Origin: Mesocentrotus franciscanus | Taxonomy: Eukaryota > Echinodermata > Echinoidea > Camarodonta > Strongylocentrotidae | Assembly: GCA_037976565.1 (NCBI GenBank) | Contig: CP137675.1 | Coordinates: 25,932,831-25,996,830 of the forward strand | Direction: 5' to 3' | DNA: 64,000 nucleotides | Shown here: positions 59,452 to 64,000 of the stretch, piece by piece | Numbering within the stretch: position 1 is the first letter of the stretch | How the letters are laid out: the number at the start of each line of letters is the position of its first letter | Position numbers and translations under genes: made by a program | The notes under the pieces: generated by a model | Databases searched by the model: none | What the model was told of the DNA's origin: nothing | Seen by the model: only the letters and a program-made list of their open reading frames with translations

Positions 59452-59506
59452 ATGTAAGCAAGCGTCTTTTATACTCCCGTAGAGTATAAAAGACGCTTGC
59501 TTACAT
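59452..59506. repeat. Perfect 25-bp-arm hairpin with 5-nt loop
   Basis: Arms 59452-59476 (ATGTAAGCAAGCGTCTTTTA then TACTC) and 59482-59506 are exact reverse complements around the loop CCGTA. The right arm overlaps the splice donor of the minus-strand exon at 59505-59704. Confidence 0.97.
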
Positions 59507-59704
59507 TAGCATGATTAAGTCTGAGCGCACTTTTGTGACAAACTCACGTATCATTTTCGGCTCGTGTGCACCTATCAATTCTTCTAATTTGCAAATTAAA
59601 AATCCATCCCTCCTCATTCGATCGATGGCACCAGTAGTATGGTATACAATCAATGCCATAAAGATCAAACAACCAATAGAGCGAACTGTTTTTGTAACAT
59701 CAAT
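59505..59704 (-). CDS. Orphan internal exon of an unknown minus-strand gene
   Basis: A strong acceptor (CTCTTTCTTTTTTTTCAG) ends at 59705 and a donor GTAAGC begins at 59504, bounding 200 nt that are open in the frame of the acceptor (phase 0 in, phase 2 out). The peptide begins IDVTKTVRSIGCLIFMALIV, a possible membrane segment. It continues YHTTGAIDRMRRDGF and KLEELIGAHEPKMIREFVTK, a charged, probably helical stretch. Splice signals at both ends and normal amino-acid composition support a real exon. I recognise no family, and no partner exon is evident in the window; neighbours would lie beyond long introns or outside. The donor sits in a perfect hairpin. Confidence 0.5.
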
Positions 59705-59823
59705 CTGAAAAAAAAGAAAGAGTCGTGTGGCCGGCATGCCGTGCCATACAGCAACTTTTTTTTTGTAATTCGCTTCTAACATGTTTGAATTTCTGATAAC
59801 TCTTTACATGCTATACCATTTTT

Positions 59824-61150
59824 GTCTCGCCTGCGTAGCAAAAAGCGAGACATAGGCGCCGCTTTTCCGGTGGCGGCGACGGCGGCGGCGTCAACATCAA
59901 AACTTAACCTAAGGTTAAGTTTTTGAATTGTTAATATAATTTTGAAAGTATAAGGTCCTATTAAATGAAACTTGGACTAAAGGGTTATCAAGTATCCCCA
60001 ATCATGTGAGGAAAATTTCAGGTCACAAAGTCAAGGTCAAAGGTCATTTCAGGTCAACAAACTTAGACTATGTTGTGGCATAATCATCAAAAACTTAACC
60101 TGAGGTTAAGTTTTTGAATTTGTAATATAATTTTGAAAGTATAAGTTCTTATTCAATGAAACTTAGACTAAAGGGTTATCAAGTATCCCCAATCATGTGA
60201 GTAGAATTTCAGCCCACTAGGTCAAGGTCAAAGGTCATTTCAGGTCAACAAACTTAACTATGTTGTGGCATCAGGCTAAGATTTTTTTAATTGTTTAACT
60301 TGAACATAAGGGTTATCAAGTATCACCAATCATGTTATTAGTCTTTTAGGTGACAAAGTAAAGGTCAAATGTCATTTCAGGTCTGGAAAAGACTTTGTTG
60401 TGGCATCAACATCAAGATTTTGAAATTTTAGCATAATTTCAAAAGTGTTTGTTCAAATTCCATGAAACTTGTACCCAAGGGCTATCAAGTATCACAAATC
60501 ATGTGACACAAATTCCAGGTCACAAAGTCAAGGTCAAAGGTCATTTTAGGTCAGTAGACTTGGATTATGTTCTCAAAATTTAATATGAGAATTAATAAAT
60601 AAATTGTTGTTATTTGTTCATATTTCATGAAAGTAAATATTCGAATCATTCGAGTACTTTCCCATAAATATTCTAATAGTAATTTTAGTATTTGATCCCA
60701 GGCCTAGTATGTACATGATCAATTACAGCTAGGTGACAATATTGATGTTTCGATAATATATATTGGAGTATATCTCATAATAATGTTCTCATTATGCTAA
60801 TGAGACGTGATGTGATGTAGATGGGCTCTTCCTTCCAATTGTTTTTACACAAAATGCTGAAAAATCCTCTTTTCTTAAAAATTTTATTAGATAACTTTAT
60901 TTGTAAATTACTGACAAGCATTGAAACATTTATAGTCTTACCCATACACTAAATCTCATTATATTGTATTCTTATGATACAGTAAATAATTATTCTGATG
61001 ATTCATGATCAATATTCACTAATCAATATTCAGAGGATTTCATTTTCGGGGGTCTGCAAATGGGCCACCCTGCCTATAAAAATAATGTCCCAACCTCAAT
61101 TTTTATCATATCGAATTGCGTAATGCCGAATTGCGTAATGCAGGCGAGAC
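59824..61150. mobile_element. Repeat element with GTCTCGCCTGC inverted ends
   Basis: GTCTCGCCTGC at 59824-59834 and GCAGGCGAGAC at 61140-61150 are perfect 11-bp inverted repeats. Inside is GGCGGCGACGGCGGCGGCGT, then about four degenerate tandem units anchored by AAGTCAAGGTCAAAGGTCAT (near 60030, 60222, 60360, 60528; spacings of about 191, 137 and 169). Units also share GGTTATCAAGTATCCCCAAT. The end also forms a local hairpin (TGTCTCGC..GCGAGACA). No coding sequence. Confidence 0.7.
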
Positions 61151-64000
61151 CGCCGAGAGCGTTTCACTTGTTAAAACTCATGACAGGGATTTCCCTATCT
61201 ATCAACTAATAAATTAGTGAAAGTGGGTGGTAAATTCTTAATGTGAATAGTTTCGGATCAATTGAGCACGTAATTATGAAGTAATGGATTTAAACAAATG
61301 TTAACCCGCTTCTGTTGATGCAATAATGCGCGTGTGACTTTAGCAGAACGATGCAACAATGTTCCATCCTCCTGCCAGACGCCTGAAAGGAGAAAAACGT
61401 TGTTCTAGTTTGCCTTCATAAAAAAGATCCTTACTGGATGAATAAAAAGATGATCGACGACAGTGGTGACCATTCAGAGACCAAGAATGATCCATCGCAA
61501 ACACAAATATCTTTCAAAGATTATTGAGTAAATCACTTTCGGTCTTTTCTTCAAAATCTTTGATATATATATTTGGATTGAGTTGTTCGATTGAGAAGTA
61601 TCTGAGTCTATATATCCGATTGATCCAAACTCTCTTCGGTATTTGAAAAAATATCGTGTTTTTTTTTAATCGATAAAATTGATCTTTCAACAATCCATGT
61701 TTATGGCATCAAATGCTAGCCATACAGCTTTCACACAAGCTCTCCCGGAATTACAACTCTTCAATGCTTGATATTGAGCTTGGTAATTACATACATCGAC
61801 CAAGGGCGTCCGTTGGGCGTAATTGATGGCTATTAGGAAGGTCTATAGAGCAAGTCCGGATGTATTATGTTGTTGGTCTGTTGTTCATCCTCGTTTGATA
61901 CTGTCTTTCAGACCTGCTTAGGGGACCTTGTTCAGGTGTTGCCAAGTGCGCTATGTTGGCTGAAAGGTAGGAAGCCATTGGTGCACTTCATATGAAGATG
62001 CAATAACGCATTTTTCATGGCAAAAGAAATTTTTTGAAATTAATGATAGTTACATTGAAATCAATAATGGAAATGAATATAAATGAATTAGTAAATTGTT
62101 GAATAAATTAGTTCATAAAACATGTTCTTGTAACTTCTTAATGAAATGTACAGCCCCAAGGCCATTCCGGCTCGTGCGAATATGTTTATTGCTGCTATTA
62201 ACTATTTCCTTACTGTGTAATTGTTATGGTACTGCTGCTGCTACTGTTGTTGGTGTTGTTGTTCTTCTTGTTCTTGATGTTGTTGTTGTTATTATTTTGT
62301 TTTCCTTAGTTGGAAATAAGCGGGGGAACATTGTGACCTCTGCCCCTCAACTTCAAGATATTCTTGTGCTCTGTGGTGTTTTAATCAAGTATTTGTATCA
62401 ACAAGTGAACATTAGACCGCTGACATTTAATACGCTACCTCGTGACCTCTTCTATCGGGAATATAATTAATGGTGTGATGATGAAGACCGTTCCTGTGTT
62501 TTAATAACTACTGGTAGTGTCACGTTACGTTTTGATGTTTCCATACACCCAATGAAGTACAAGGCCAAGTTATGTGCTATTTTGAATCACAGTGAACAAT
62601 TCGACACGCAAGTTGGAAATTTGATGCGTGTTTGTAGGTCCAACGATAATGATGATTAACAAAGGTTTTTTTTTGTTTAACTTGTCTGTCACTTCCTCTG
62701 ATCATGATGATTGCATTTTGTTTGAATTCCTTCACGGGCATTGTCTGGAAACAAAATGTGCGTTTTTTGTTTAATGTTACTTGATTACCCAGACGAAAAA
62801 GGATACCCAAACTACATTTTCCCGACATGTACAACAAATCTCTCTGTTTAGTTGGGTAAATCCACACGCACGAACACACGCGCACTTCCGAGACCGTCCA
62901 CGCACGCTATCCACTCACACTTACCCTCGCCCACGCGTCATCGCACAATTTGTACTCGACCGGAGCACGTAGCAAGAAAAAAAAGTAGTAGCGACAAATT
63001 TGAAAAAGTGGATTTGCTCATTACCGTGTTGGTTTGATATTACCTCCTATCCACTTAATTAACGTCGTTCGCTTCTCTCTGAGATGAAATATATATTTCA
63101 TAGTTGTATCCAATTACTCTGTAATTAACCATGCTTACCTATCTAGTAGCCTAGTCATATACACGCACGAACTGTGCAACGCTATTTAGATAATTATACG
63201 CATGGCCCAGTGCTTGTAAGATCCGTGATGTCACAAGAGACCTATTCTTTTATGTAAAACAAACAAGAGAAATCAGACCTATTTGAATTATGTTCTTTTA
63301 CTTTTTTATGTTCAGAAAAGATGAAAGAAAAGCAAATGTAGGACTGCGTCAGTGAATGGTACGGCATTTCGTGGGCCAGGGTCACTGGAGCGTTGCACGT
63401 TAGCGAATTAATCTATATCTAGGGCCTTGCACGACCAGACATTAGGGCGCCACCGTCAATCAAACTCCACTACTATAAAAAGAAAAGTGGAAACAAAAGA
63501 CACTTTTCACCAAAATCACTCTCCGGCTAAAAAAAATCTTAATCGTACGTTTCCGTAAAGTTGAATTAGCTTTTTGAGCTTTTTGAGCTCCAGTTTCCTT
63601 TATCAAAATCCATAGCCTTGAATGTGAAAGTATTGTCTATAATTAGTTCTGTTCTACTTTACCCATCAATATAATATCAAATTCCAGATACGTCTGATGA
63701 TGGATGGATGGTCTTACGTGATTTCGCTCATAATTGAAGGATAATTAGTTAATGTATTTGCATGACAACCACCGTAAATAATCGAACGAGATGGACTCAG
63801 ATGGTCCATGATTGCGAGGGAGGCAAGAAATTAGTCGAACTTTTAACGCATCAAATGTTAAATCTCCTATAATTATAATTCAAATATAAATATAAATATC
63901 AAGAGGAGATTACTAAAGCTAGGAGTGAAACAAGGCATTTGTGAAGGCTGACGATTTCCAGATCATGAGTTGATGGATAATTAGTACATATTTGTCCATG
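61151..64000. other. Intergenic to window end, no gene seen
   Basis: The frame at 62096-62470 is mostly a GTT/GCT microsatellite and is not called. CA/CG-rich simple sequence at 62868-62935. A TATAAAAAG word at about 63475 could be a TATA box, but no start or exon follows in the window. Nothing else supported. Confidence 0.4.

Noticed and set aside
59179..59489. Hydrophobic frames on both strands near 59.3 kb
   Set aside because: Generated by ATT/ATC repeats.
61911..61968. Possible 55-nt plus-strand exon between a TCTTTCAG acceptor and a GTAGGA donor
   Set aside because: Too short, open in two frames, no homology, and no partner exon; splice signals alone at this length occur by chance.
62096..62470. 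124-codon frame with a strong hydrophobic stretch
   Set aside because: The hydrophobic part is a GTT/GCT microsatellite, with no start context or homology.

Overview
The window is eukaryotic, gene-poor, AT-rich and packed with repeats. Phase-matched introns, tandem C2H2 zinc-finger genes, an apparently intronless rhodopsin-type receptor, decayed non-LTR retrotransposons and many miniature inverted-repeat elements suggest a marine invertebrate deuterostome. An echinoderm such as a sea urchin fits best, but that is an inference from gene and repeat style and rests on no database match.

Layout. 1-10.4 kb holds foldback DNA, two broken CR1/Jockey-type retrotransposon fragments, a TTAA-flanked miniature element, a 225-bp tandem array and a dead L1/Tx1-type retrotransposon. 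10.4-23 kb is mostly non-coding: two minisatellites (one with a nested 11-bp period), hairpin elements, a hAT-like miniature element, two nested transposons, and weak signs of a minus-strand gene. 23.2-32.8 kb is a cluster of C2H2 zinc-finger sequences: one short N-terminal exon, a decayed spacer exon, a 24-finger exon broken by one frameshift, a 10-finger exon and long stretches of finger relics. 34-38.4 kb has more miniature elements, one unknown 125-codon ORF and a palindromic minisatellite. 39.4-41.9 kb is a complete-looking two-exon zinc-finger gene of the same family. 47.2-48.4 kb encodes a seven-transmembrane receptor. 50-64 kb is repeat-rich, with a second L1/Tx1-type fragment, one well-bounded orphan exon whose splice donor lies in a perfect hairpin, and a tandem-repeat element.

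The zinc-finger genes share a design: an acidic N-terminal exon with a VVCIKEEV...EDDW core ends in phase 1 and joins a terminal exon that begins with Asp-Gly-Asn and carries all the fingers. This resembles other fast-expanding tandem zinc-finger families that pair a short N-terminal module with a single finger exon. I found no CRISPR array, rRNA gene or intact tRNA gene, and no viral gene.
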